Source: Aspidiotus rigidus (Eukaryota; Arthropoda; Insecta; Hemiptera; Diaspididae). Taken from it: a stretch of DNA of 64,000 nucleotides. Location: positions 1,488,001-1,552,000 of the forward strand of contig JAVHKY010000055.1 in the NCBI GenBank assembly GCA_035079385.1, in the 5' to 3' direction. The notes beneath the pieces were generated by a model that saw nothing but the letters and a program-made list of their open reading frames with translations, had not been told where the DNA came from and did not search any database. Each line of letters begins with the position of its first letter. Positions within the stretch are counted from its first letter, which is position 1. A program made the translations under genes and the position numbers. This document shows positions 27,599 through 35,507 of the stretch, in pieces.

Positions 27599-28464
27599 TT
27601 TATTCTATTTTTTTTTTTTTTTTTGTGGACTTTCAGGATCGAATACCCATTGCTTCAACGTGAGAAATCTTACATAAAAATTAAGCAAAACGACAAATCA
27701 TAATTATAATCATCAATTAATCATGCATTCTTGTAAGAACTAAGTATGTCATTAATGATTGGTGATATCGTCCATAGTTTATGTATTCATAAAATTAAAG
27801 ACTAGAAAACATTTTTATTTTAAATAATTATACTTACCTAACTTTATACATACCAGCTTATTTTTGATGGAGAAAAAAAAAAGTTGATAATATTTTTTCT
27901 GGTTACCGTTAGTTATACTTATTTAAATGCTCTGAAAGAATCATAACATACTGATTCTTCTTTTATTCGATTCCTTATTTCATTGTACATATTACTTCTA
28001 TTTTAGTACCAATAGCCAATTACTTTTATAATTGATCTTAATAATTTTGTCATTAATTTAAAATAGCAACTTCTCTGTGATTCCTTTTGTGTAAATAACT
28101 TTGCAGTTATTATACCTATTTTGTACTATTAAAATAAGATACCTTCTTAGTTTTTGTTATCCTATCGATCATTTTTTCTTTGCAATTTTCAGCTGCTAAT
28201 AATAGGACGCGAATAAAAGAATTCCTTAAATCGCGGCCATACATATTTGTAACGATCCTAATATGTACCAATTACACCTCCGTAGTGACAGAACCTAATG
28301 TTGGAAGAACTGAAGAAACTAATTACAAAAGAGAAATTGAAAAAAAGAGTAAAATACGTTTACTCTCCGACTCTGATCATGACCCAATTCATTCAAAAAT
28401 AATCAAATATCTAAATAAATTGAAAATCTCAAATATCTCCTCCGTTCAAAAATACGAAACATAA
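4154..28464 (+). CDS. sl (PLCG): Phospholipase C gamma, 3' part (exons joined; 5' exons outside window)
   Basis: PLC gamma cleaves PIP2 to IP3 and diacylglycerol at the plasma membrane after recruitment to phosphotyrosine receptors. Exons seen: 4154-4295, 6223-6404, 13137-13311, 16743-16808, 16931-17125, 20458-20679, 23529-23735, 24110-24224, 25287-25556, 26996-27135, 27221-27325 (or 27329), 28193-28464. All have AG/GT borders and compatible phases. In order they encode the end of the nSH2 ([17 protein letters not shown]), a full cSH2 (KEWYH, GAFLVRP), an SH3 ([35 protein letters not shown]), the C-half of the split PH, catalytic region Y ([34 protein letters not shown]) and the C2 domain (GARHL, LNPTWNE). 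This is the order unique to PLC gamma. The EF hands, X half and start of nSH2 are not found and should lie left of the window. Introns are large and full of transposons. The family assignment is very secure; the C-terminal tail after C2 is less so. Confidence 0.95.
4296..6222 (+). other. PLC gamma intron, no internal feature recognised
   Basis: Short AT-rich open frames only; no motif, repeat or RNA gene supported. Confidence 0.5.
6223..6404 (+). CDS. sl (PLCG): PLC gamma exon: SH2 linker and first half of C-terminal SH2
   Basis: Acceptor TTTTCTTTTCAG, phase 0. Encodes [13 protein letters not shown], then KEWYH and GAFLVRP with the phosphotyrosine-binding Arg, then TYVISF. Ends in phase 2 at AG|GTTAGT. 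Confidence 0.95.
6405..8720 (+). other. Left part of a 6.7-kb PLC gamma intron
   Basis: Nothing firm. A short ATG frame at 7686 ([14 protein letters not shown]) ends at a possible donor, but it has no partner exon. Confidence 0.35.
8725..8757. repeat. (TTGCA)n pentanucleotide microsatellite
   Basis: About six uninterrupted TTGCA units. Confidence 0.9.
8922..8971. repeat. (ATT)n microsatellite
   Basis: Fourteen or so ATT units, ending in ACT variants. Confidence 0.9.
9746..9945. repeat. Two tandem ~100-bp units beside a GC-rich island
   Basis: GAAGGCAGTCAGCCARTGTG and the following GGGCTG...ATATCTCA...GTGATGAGA occur twice, about 101 bp apart, with moderate divergence. They directly precede the GC-rich block. 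Confidence 0.8.
9960..10545 (+). mobile_element. GC-rich island, probable 5' end of a LINE-like element
   Basis: A sharp switch to GC-rich sequence in AT-rich intron DNA. It carries short inverted words (GTAGCGCCCTCAGG) and a 130-codon open frame at 10147 with CPRDHCKGD and [14 protein letters not shown], which I do not recognise. Its composition matches the R1-like LINE at 32.7-34.3 kb, and the upstream tandem units resemble a LINE promoter region. The assignment is inference. Confidence 0.4.
10780..11190 (-). pseudogene. Gag remnant of an LTR retrotransposon
   Basis: Minus-strand reading shows [20 protein letters not shown], then after a stop [19 protein letters not shown] and [17 protein letters not shown]. 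This order (F.P....W/Y..R...YF, K.Y.E....L, E...F....Q..ESV..F) is the Gypsy/BEL gag capsid pattern. Stops in frame show it is dead. No LTRs were identified. Confidence 0.6.
11482..13136 (+). other. Right part of the 6.7-kb PLC gamma intron
   Basis: AT-rich, with poly-T runs near 12390 and 12547. No gene or repeat structure supported. Confidence 0.4.
13137..13311 (+). CDS. sl (PLCG): PLC gamma exon: second half of C-terminal SH2
   Basis: Acceptor TGTTCACAG. The first base completes Arg; it then reads [31 protein letters not shown] and KKIKLWYPV. Ends in phase 0 at CAG|GTAGTT. Confidence 0.93.
13312..16742 (+). other. PLC gamma intron with minor repeats
   Basis: Contains two related words at 13975-14050 (TGGAATTTAYTGGACAAA), an (ATA)n tract at 15029-15061, six CTAGTATA words at 16135-16335, and 15890-16040, which shares text with 59020-59130 (TTTTTCAAGTCCAAATTCTT-like, then a TTAAACACCACACGGCG-like run). 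No gene seen. Confidence 0.5.
15029..15061. repeat. (ATA)n microsatellite
   Basis: About eleven ATA units. Confidence 0.9.
16743..16808 (+). CDS. sl (PLCG): PLC gamma micro-exon: cSH2-SH3 linker with tyrosine site
   Basis: A 66-bp phase 0-0 exon (acceptor CTCTTTTACAG, donor AAA|GTGAGA). It encodes 22 residues including [11 protein letters not shown], at the place where vertebrate PLC gamma carries its main activating tyrosine just before the SH3. Equivalence of this Tyr to the regulatory one is inferred from position. Confidence 0.85.
16931..17125 (+). CDS. sl (PLCG): PLC gamma exon: SH3 domain
   Basis: A 65-codon phase 0-0 exon. It encodes [33 protein letters not shown] and [13 protein letters not shown]: the ALYDY-like strand, tandem Trp and SNYVE motif of an SH3, closest to PLC gamma. 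Donor ATG|GTTAGT. Confidence 0.97.
18530..20240 (-). pseudogene. Degenerate non-LTR retrotransposon, RT and C-terminal region
   Basis: Minus strand from 20233 reads ...[20 protein letters not shown], a reverse-transcriptase QYGF..G.ST block, then [15 protein letters not shown] (motif B), and YADD-like text around 19590-19600 with LKLIVGIDE. At 18540-18770 it ends in [15 protein letters not shown], like the C-terminal Cys/His motif of R1/Jockey ORF2. Several stops and frame slips. It sits in the PLC gamma intron, antisense to the host gene. Confidence 0.75.
20458..20679 (+). CDS. sl (PLCG): PLC gamma exon: C-terminal half of split PH domain
   Basis: Acceptor TTTGGTTTCCTAG, 74 codons, phase 0-0. 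Encodes [18 protein letters not shown] followed by a PH-like C-terminal helix ([17 protein letters not shown]). In PLC gamma this half-PH follows the SH3. Confidence 0.92.
20680..22130 (+). other. PLC gamma intron, no feature recognised
   Basis: No gene, RNA or repeat supported between the half-PH exon and the large inverted repeat. Confidence 0.45.
22131..23360. repeat. Large foldback inverted repeat in PLC gamma intron
   Basis: Arms about 22131-22557 and 22941-23360 are inverted copies (roughly nine bases in ten by eye), spacer about 380 bp. Matching landmarks: GCAATTTGACCTCTGAGGG against its complement near 23330; CGCACGATT-free stretches around CTTGCACGCGTCGTTGAT; the TAG repeat against TAC repeat; GACCGCTCGCATGTAAATGG. 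The spacer holds a (TA)n tract. No target duplication identified. Confidence 0.9.
22835..22901. repeat. (TA)n microsatellite
   Basis: More than thirty TA units in the spacer of the foldback repeat. Confidence 0.95.
23529..23735 (+). CDS. sl (PLCG): PLC gamma exon: start of catalytic Y region
   Basis: Acceptor TGGATTACAG, 69 codons, phase 0-0. Encodes [16 protein letters not shown] and [15 protein letters not shown], the conserved entry into the Y half of the TIM barrel. Donor AGA|GTAAGT. The right arm of a large inverted repeat ends about 170 bp before the acceptor. Confidence 0.95.
24110..24224 (+). CDS. sl (PLCG): PLC gamma exon: catalytic Y region core
   Basis: Acceptor TTTTGTGACAG. Encodes [20 protein letters not shown], then [18 protein letters not shown]. 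Ends in phase 1 at CCTG|GTATGA. Confidence 0.96.
24787..24898. repeat. (CTC)n then (CT)n microsatellite
   Basis: Six CTC units followed by about fifty CT units. Confidence 0.95.
25287..25556 (+). CDS. sl (PLCG): PLC gamma exon: end of Y region and start of C2
   Basis: Acceptor CTCCGTATCGCAG. Completes Asp, then [20 protein letters not shown] (end of the barrel) and [14 protein letters not shown] (first C2 strand). Ends in phase 1 at GTTT|GTAAGT. Confidence 0.95.
26480..26830. repeat. Imperfect inverted repeat (MITE-like) in PLC gamma intron
   Basis: CCAAAACTATGGCCGTA near 26570 pairs with TACGGCCATAGTTTTAA near 26760. Outside these, GGAACCGGGCA...AGGATC (26483-26507) pairs with GATC...GCCCGGTTC (26787-26808). 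No target duplication seen. Confidence 0.6.
26996..27135 (+). CDS. sl (PLCG): PLC gamma exon: C2 domain middle
   Basis: Acceptor CATTTGTTTAG. Encodes [17 protein letters not shown] and [20 protein letters not shown]. The junction that keeps family length uses the weak donor CCG|GTCTGT. A better-looking GTAAAG four bases on would break the frame of the next exon. Confidence 0.9.
27221..27329 (+). CDS. sl (PLCG): PLC gamma exon: end of C2 domain
   Basis: Acceptor TTGACTTTCAG. Encodes [17 protein letters not shown] and [16 protein letters not shown]. Two overlapping donors are present: GTAGGT after 27325 (phase 0) and GTATCG after 27329 (phase 1). They lead to very different C-termini in the next exon. 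Confidence 0.88.
27425..27600 (+). mobile_element. 3' tail of an R1-like LINE ending in (ATT)n
   Basis: AYRCAGCCCGTACTCCATYATG-type text followed by GACGGGCG and CATGCGACACA matches 34258-34330, the 3' end of the LINE at 32.7-34.3 kb. An (ATT)n tract of about 90 bp follows directly, as expected for a 5'-truncated copy. Confidence 0.6.
28193..28464 (+). CDS. sl (PLCG): Probable last PLC gamma exon, 89-residue tail
   Basis: Acceptor TTTGCAATTTTCAG. Entered from the donor after 27329 it stays open for 89 residues: [19 protein letters not shown], later [14 protein letters not shown] and a basic stretch, then a stop. Entered from the donor after 27325 it gives LLIIGRE and a stop. I recognise no domain. 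PLC gamma tails are poorly conserved, so placement rests on splice phase, the unusually long open frame in AT-rich DNA, and the AATAAA at 28606. Confidence 0.6.
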
Positions 28465-28605
28465 GGTCTGCGCGACTTCTGCCTAAAAATTCATATTCTG
28501 CCTTTCGAGAAATCCCATACAGTGTATGCGGATTGCGGAAGAAAGCTAACTAAATTCAAATAGCCACAGACAATTACCACTCACTAGCACCAATGTACAG
28601 AGTTA

Positions 28606-28611
28606 AATAAA
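28606..28611 (+). terminator. PolyA signal for PLC gamma
   Basis: AATAAA 142 bp after the proposed stop. The TTAA that borders a large palindrome begins 15 bp further on, inside the expected cleavage zone. Confidence 0.55.
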
Positions 28612-28630
28612 ATTACGATTTTACGATTAA

Positions 28631-29596
28631 AAAAGCCTTCGCAGCGCGAAAGCAAAACCGACTTTTCCCATCTTATTTTCCTACATCTCTACTTACTTCT
28701 TTTATTTTCCATTTTGTTCATTATTGGCTACATTATATTACTTATAATCGTTTTCATTAATAACGGCAAAATGACATCGTTTTCCGATCCAAATTCATTT
28801 TCGAAACTTGCCATGCATTATTTTTTATTCAATCTCGTGTACTGATAATACACAACTTACAACCCCCTCCCCTTCTGAGAAAGAAACACTTTTCGCGCAC
28901 AAGTCGGTAACACTCTTCATTTTCCATAGCAACATTCATTCTTTTTAACGCATGATGGTTTTAACGAACTGACATTCGATTTACCCCGCTCCGAATTTTT
29001 CTAAATTAAAATGGAAAAATCTCAAAAACTACCAATCTGATTTTCAAAAAAATGATCCTATACACATACGTACTTTTATTGGTGGGCGAATGTTCTTGGT
29101 TGGTATTGGGTCGATTTATATGAAATTGAGAATTATTGAAGACAAGTTTTATATTTGCTCTAGGGAATAGGATCATTTTTTTGAAAATCAGATTGGTAGT
29201 TTTTGAGATTTTTCCATTTTAATTTAGAAAAATTCGGAGCGGGGTAAATCGAATGTCAGTTTGTTAAAACCATCATGCGTTAAAAAGAATGAATGTTGCT
29301 ATGGAAAATGAAGAGTGTTACCGACTTGTGCGCGAAAAGTGTTTCTTTCTCAGAAGGGGAGGGGGTTGTAAGTTGTGTATTATCAGTACACGAGATTGAA
29401 TAAAAAATAATGCATGGCAAGTTTCGAAAATGAATTTGGATCGGAAAACGATGTCATTTTGCCGTTATTAATGAAAACGATTATAAGTAATATAATGTAG
29501 CCAATAATGAACAAAATGGAAAATAAAAGAAGTAAGTAGAGATGTAGGAAAATAAGATGGGAAAAGTCGGTTTTGCTTTCGCGCTGCGAAGGCTTT
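28631..29596. repeat. Near-perfect 434-bp-arm palindrome bordered by TTAA
   Basis: Left arm 28631-29061 and right arm 29167-29596 are inverted copies with only about one mismatch and A-run length differences; the spacer is 105 bp. Both ends are flanked by TTAA (28627-28630 and 29597-29600). It encodes no open frame. The near identity of the arms implies recent formation or ongoing correction. Confidence 0.93.
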
Positions 29597-29819
29597 TTAA
29601 TTTATGATGGAAAAGACATTTGACGTCTAAACGAGGAGGATGGTACAAACTGTGCTTATTGACGAGTCGAAGAGTTGACTTACACCGTCCTATACTATGC
29701 TTATAATTCAGTCTAATACTACTTATACCAGCCTAGCATGACCGCTCCTGTGTTCTCATTTATTCCGAGCCGCTACAGAATGTTTGAAACCCTCTCCACA
29801 ATGTAATGGGTTCCTTGAT

Positions 29820-30905
29820 TTACATGGGGGCAAAAGGGAAAAATTAGGTTTTTCGTCAATTACTCAATAACGACTGATCCCACAAGGAAAAGTTTCGAAT
29901 AAAAATTGTTCTATGTTAAATTTCCTAGAAAAATATTGTTCTATAACATTTTCACTTCGAAGTTCATATTTCAGCCGCTAGAGCGCGTCATAAGTACTTG
30001 TCTTCTTGTCATGTACCTACGCGCAAGATGTACAGAATTTTGACTACTGATTCCTAATAATAGGATGTACTTATTTGTAACAAATTGAGCTTGTGTGTCT
30101 TTTTTCTAGCTCCTCTCCTTTGCAGGAACCACCCCCTTCTTTTATTAAAATTGCGTATTTTCACTGCTATGAGTTTTACGCAAGAATTTTCCAAACAAAA
30201 GTTTTTTTTATAAAAGCTCCTCTACATTTTTACTCATTATCAAAAAGTCGTTTGAAGTATTCCCTGAGGCCCAAATTTGAAAAATATGTTCCAAAATACC
30301 TGAAATTGAAATTCCTTGTACTTATAGCAAAAACTATAGATGATAGAAGAAAACTCATAATTATATGGTTTAAAATTTAATATTATATCTCTAGAGGGTT
30401 CATCTTGATCCCTTCTCCCAGCCCTTCACCTCTCAATCACCCATTCCCTTAATAATACTGTTTTCCATTACATTGAATTAATGCTCAATAATCCAAGTAA
30501 ATGACGTACATAACTTTGTAATCTCAATGTCACCTTCCTCCGTGCGTCTGTGGGTGATCCGATGCAGAAATTTGTTGCTGTGGTTTATGGATCTACCTCT
30601 ATCAACTTCTCGGTACGTGCCTACGGGCAAAAATTTACTTTTTCCAATTGAAAAGGCTGACTTTCTTAGTTCTTGATTGAAAATGTTGCCCTGTCACTGA
30701 GCAACAATAATGACTTTCTGGCGAGTAGGTATAACGCGCTCTAGTGGCTGAAATATGAACTTGAACTAAAAAAATTATGGAACATTTTCTGTAGGAAATT
30801 TATCAAAGAACAATTTTTATTCAAAACTTTTTCTAGTAGGTAGGATTAGACGTTATTGAGTAATTGACGAAAACCCCAATTTTTCCCTCTTTGCTTTCTT
30901 GTAAA
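29820..30905. repeat. Diverged foldback repeat
   Basis: 29825-29985 (TTTTCGTCAATTACTCAATAACG ... CATATTTCAGCCGCTAGAGCGCG) pairs with 30735-30895 in inverse orientation (CGCGCTCTAGTGGCTGAAAT ... TTATTGAGTAATTGACGAAA). Arms are clearly mutated, so it is older than the palindrome just upstream. Confidence 0.75.
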
Positions 30906-30909
30906 AGGA

Positions 30910-32435
30910 GAAGCTCTAATTAATATTAATAAAATTAAGATAAATTATCTAATTTATTATTAATTTATATTTTAAATTCTAAATTTAAATCATAATACCT
31001 AACATTAAATTTTCCAATTCAATAACTATGTTTCGACTTATTCAATATTTTTGAATTGACGGGCAACATGGACTCATCGGGATTTTTGAAACTAGATTGA
31101 GGGGAGGGTTCCAAGTATTTCACGAAAAAATCAGCTCTGTATTTTTCGTGTCCTGAGGGCCTTACTAAGTTTGGAAGATACTACGCTATTTCTGTAAAAT
31201 TTTACATAGGTAATATGATTCATTTTTATCGAATTTTTTCCCCCTCCAAGTCATTTTTAACGCTCAAGTTGGTAACAACATTTTTTTCGTTCATTAACTA
31301 GGATTTCTTGATTCCAAATTTGGTTCACTCATTTGAATATTACCTAGGTACCTCCTTCAGTGTTTCATTGAATCTTTTGCAAGTTTGTAAATGTCTTTGA
31401 TGAGTGCAATGAAATCTCAGTAAAATTTCTCAAGGCCTGCCTAGATATGCTTACTGACTGATACGAGCGCATCGAGTGTGAACCAAGATACGAGATTTCT
31501 ACGCTGATTGGTGACTTCAGAAACACACTAGATATTGCTAAATTGTCTTTGTTTGGCTTCGCAATCGTCAAGTTGGAACTGATTTCCGTCTATGATACAG
31601 ATTAGTAAATCAATTAGCTCTTATACATACAAACACACAGCTCCATATCGCGTGTAATTCGCAAAACAATTCGATGAGAATTTGACAATGCCATTAAGTA
31701 TAAGTATTTCATCTCTGTCTCCGATGTTTTCAAATAATAAAGTCAAGGTTAGAAGTTTTGCAACCATTACAATATACCTAAATATAGTAAGTAAATAATT
31801 TACCTGTAGCGCATATTTTGTATAATATGTATACCTAAAATATATAGTCTAACCATACCTAATAACGAATTAACGACGGCCAGTAAATTTCTTCCTAAAA
31901 ATAGCCTACATATGTGATCGGTCAATTGTTGCAGAAATTCGTCCAGTTGTAGCGGAACATTCAATATAGGTAGGTAACTAATTACCTGTCACATGTTGCT
32001 GCTGATGATACTTATATACTCATCAATATCAACTCACAAAATTAAATTAGGTACCTAGACTCTACCTTTTTCGCACAAACCAAGCCGATAGCCTAAACTT
32101 AGAATTCATTTAATCTGATGAAAAATTTCATTGAAATATACCTATATAGAAAAACGTATCCAATTTCTTTCAATTACATACGTGTCTGCACATCAATACA
32201 CCTTTTGCATGAAAATTGTTCTTACATTATCAGTGTTGAGAAAGAATTGTTCATGTGCGCGCACTCCGCAGATATATTGCCGAATCTACGCCAATTAACA
32301 GAGTACCTAGGCCCAGCATTTTTTTTTCCCGATTACGCGCAGTCTTCACTTACCTATTTTGTTGAATAATGGGCGTCATCGCGGCAAACTTCTTACAAAT
32401 AGCAAACGGTCGTGTTCGAGTCAAATACATACGAG
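30910..32435. other. Intergenic, no feature recognised
   Basis: AT-rich; several GTAGGTACCTA-like words; no gene, RNA or repeat pair supported. Confidence 0.5.
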
Positions 32436-32439
32436 TATA

Positions 32440-32725
32440 TCTCCCATACCAAAAGACACTCGAGCTGAAGACATTTCGAATCATCATCCCATAGCTATCC
32501 TCTCTCCACCGGCAAAGATCTTTGAGTCCGCCTTATACAAGCAACTCTATCATCAGACGCAAAATCCCATACCCTCTGAATAGCACGGATTTGCGCACGG
32601 TAGATCAGTGCAGACAAACTTGATAGAATTAAAGCACTACGTAGGTACAGCAGGAACTCGATTAAAGCTCATCGCTACAAATTGACGTACTATACGTACA
32701 CCGACCTTCAAAAAGCTTTCGATCC
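32440..32725 (+). pseudogene. Jockey-like LINE reverse transcriptase fragment
   Basis: Reads SPIPKDTRAEDISNHHPIAI, LSPPAKIFESALYKQL and, past a stop, HGFAHGRSVQTNLIELKHYV, then YTDLQKAFD. These are RT blocks 1, 2 and A of a Jockey-type element. The match stops abruptly inside the block A region near 32725. Confidence 0.7.
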
Positions 32726-32729
32726 TAGC

Positions 32730-34355
32730 AGAGACGTACCTGCTGGTACAGTAAAGCGCCCTGTTACTGGGCCGCTTTTGTGGTGCGTCGCATTTAACGG
32801 AATCTTTAAGGTGAAGCTGCCACCGGGGGTTAAGCTTGTCTGCTATGCGGATGACACCCTGGTGGTATGCACCGCCGAAACAACTGTAGCGGTGGAGAGC
32901 GGGGTAAACCGGGCCCTAGAGGATGTGACGCGTTGGATTGAGTCGGCTGGACTTGAACTAGCAGCAAGTAAGACGGAGGCCATTTTATTCACGACTCGTC
33001 GGAAGTTCAAGCCACCCACCTTTCGCCTGCGAGGTGTGGAAATTGAAACCAAGAAGCGAATGAAATACCTGGGCATCTGAGCTTCAGGCACCATTTCCTG
33101 ATGGCAGCGGAAAAGGCGGGCCGGGTAGTTGATACCTAAGCCGCCTTATGAGGAACCTGGGCGGACCGAGAGAAGCAAGGAGAAGGATCATGATGAGCAC
33201 TGCCTTGTCGATCCTCCTATATGGTGCGCCAGTATGGGCCGACTGCATGAAGATACCATAACGAAGAAGAGAGATGGTAAAGATCCAACGAAGAGCTGCG
33301 CTGAGGTGTGTTAGTGCCTACCGCACTGTCTCGACGGAGGCTCTTTGTGTATTAGCACGTTCACCACCAATCGAGCTCCTTGCTGAGGAGAGAGTGGTGG
33401 TGTTCGAAGCAAAGAAGAGAACGACGACCAACCAAGAAGCTTTACGGGTCAAGCAGGAGGCCAGGCGCTCCTTGCTTGTAAAGTGGAAAGCAAGAATTGC
33501 CCAGAGTGAGCTGGGTACATGGACAACCCGTGTGCTAATACGCGACCTTGATGAGTGGATGAACTGACACCATGGTCAGCTGAACTTTCATCTGACGCAG
33601 GTGTTAAGCGGCCATGGCTGCTTCAACAAGTACCTTCACGAGAAGTTAAGGAAAGTTGAGCAGGCAACGTGTTCGCACTGTAACCAAGGGCGGGATGATA
33701 GACCACAACACACCTTATTTGAGTGTGAGGCGTGGAGGCGTGAGCGATATGAGCTTAGTCGGTCTCTTCAAGAGATCGGGGTAGATGAAGCGCTCGACCC
33801 GAGTAGCCTGGTACCCACCATGCTAGATTCCGAAGAAGTATGGAAACAGGTGTCTGCATTTAAGATGGACCAGGAATGGAATAGGCAAATGCGGAACCAC
33901 GCTATGGCCTGGATACCGTTCAGTTTGATAGGGCCTTTATAGTTGTTTGAAAGAATCTTGCGTTTATATGGTTGCTCCGCGTCCTCTATTTTGGTGAACT
34001 TAGTACAGTACGTTCACTGTTCGTACAAGTATGTCTAACGAGGACCATACAGCGAGATTCATGCAACAGCGACCTACGCCTGATGTGATAGTGTCGTCTT
34101 TGTAATGTGAGTGTTTTCTAGTGTTTTTTGCGTGCCAGGGGGCACCACAGCTTGGCGGTTGCCGAGTAGAAGAGGTAGGTTCACCAAGGAGATTCCTCCA
34201 ACACTGAAGTTATACCCGAAAGGGTCGATTCCAGTACTGAAGGAAACAAAATCAAGTGCATACGCAGCCCGTACCTACTCCATCATGGAGAACGGGCGAT
34301 GCGGCTCATGCGACACACAAGCGATTATTGTTATTCATCTAATATATAAAGCGGA
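32730..34355 (+). mobile_element. R1-like LINE, RT to 3' end, degenerate
   Basis: GC-richer than its surroundings. It starts within block B (GPLLWCVAFNGI), then PPGVKLVCYADDTLVVCTAE with the catalytic YADD, LAASKTEAILFT and MKYLGI. Downstream, 33274-33567 reads IQRRAALRCVSAYRTVSTEA and ELLAEER. 33601-33942 has LSGHGCFNKYL, a CSHCNQGRDDRPQHTLFEC Cys/His motif and EAWRRERYEL, then stop. 33943-34355 is the 3' UTR. Frame breaks at 33080-33270 show it is inactive. This is the R1 clade layout. Confidence 0.85.
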
Positions 34356-35046
34356 AAGTTTGTCTGTCTGTCTGTTTGTCTGTCCTTTTATAACTCAAGA
34401 ACCGCTGTACTTATCGACTTGAAATCTTGGCTACATATTCGTATTATTCCAGAATAAATTTTAAACCATTAATGAAAATTTTAGCTACCATAGAAAAAAA
34501 GTTCTTATTAAAAATTGTGTGCCCTCGCTGTACGCGTCACTTGACGTAATTTGATTCACCGAAGAAGGATAACTACGTACACACAACTGTCTACTGTATT
34601 TCTCTCCTACCCTCACATCCTGTATTCTTGAGAGCCGGATTTTAGTGCTACCTTCTAAATTGCAGCACGTTAGAGGTGTGTTCTTTTTATTTTATTAACG
34701 TTACCGGAAGTAGGGAAATCTTGGAATGTTTGTCTCACTGTCTGTAGAAACGCGACTGTGACAACGATGATATGTTGCTATGCCTGTTATTTGAACGCTT
34801 CTACCTAATGACGTGCAATATTTTTTGAAAGTCTTATTTTTATTCGGGTAAAGTTTTAGATTTTCAACGTTCTGACTCCTCTCACTGTACACGTTGTTCC
34901 AAATGTTTCAATGCGTTAAGCCTCACAGTTCTAAAAATTCAATTATTGTATACCTGACACGAATTTTACTCATTTATATGAAAAATTGAAGAGAACAAAA
35001 ATTGTAGTCCTTATAATTTCCTTTCAAATGAGTCTTCAGATTCACA

Positions 35047-35049
<3 letters not shown>

Positions 35050-35126
<77 letters not shown>
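35050..35126. repeat. (GA)n microsatellite
   Basis: About 38 GA units, directly beside a dispersed repeat copy. Confidence 0.95.
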
Positions 35127-35128
<2 letters not shown>

Positions 35129-35132
<4 letters not shown>

Positions 35133-35292
35133 CCATCCATTTCCTTAATCATTGCGAATATTGAATTAGTCCGTTTTTGCTGCAATACAGCCTTTACCTG
35201 TCAAGTTAGATCTTACCGTTGACATCCAAATATTTACAAAACACAGATGACTACTCAACACACAGCTGGCGGTCAGGCGCGCCGCCAACCGC
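35129..35292 (+). repeat. Dispersed repeat, copy left of membrane protein gene
   Basis: TGTCCATCCATTTC...AATTAGTCCGTTTTTGCTG...TACAGCCTTTACCTGTCAAG...CACACAGCTGGCGGTCAGGC. The same sequence occurs inverted at 47786-47962. Length and lack of coding suggest a SINE or MITE. Confidence 0.85.
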
Positions 35293-35437
35293 TAGTTATT
35301 AATAACTATTATGTAAAAGTGGTGTCACGTGTGATTGGTCCGTGGACTATGAATAAATAAATAAATTAGGTACCTACCGGTAAATGCCTGCCTAACACTC
35401 GATCGTACAATTGTTTTTTTTTCTCTCTTATTTTCAG

Positions 35438-35507
35438 GTATTTGGTATTTTAGAAATAATTCGAAATATGATAATCATGATCAGTCCAGACACTTGCGGA
35501 CATTGTG
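35438..35507 (+). CDS. Membrane protein exon 1 (start codon 35468)
   Basis: Acceptor CTTATTTTCAG at 35437, then 30 open bases, ATG ATA ATC ATG, and CAT TGT G|GTAAGT. A second in-frame ATG at 35477 could serve instead. Confidence 0.75.

Noticed and set aside
27428..27703. Open frame with poly-Ile
   Set aside because: Produced by the (ATT)n tract at the end of a LINE tail.
34986..35222. Open frame through the GA tract with Arg-Glu repeats
   Set aside because: It is a simple-repeat translation with no splice or homology support.
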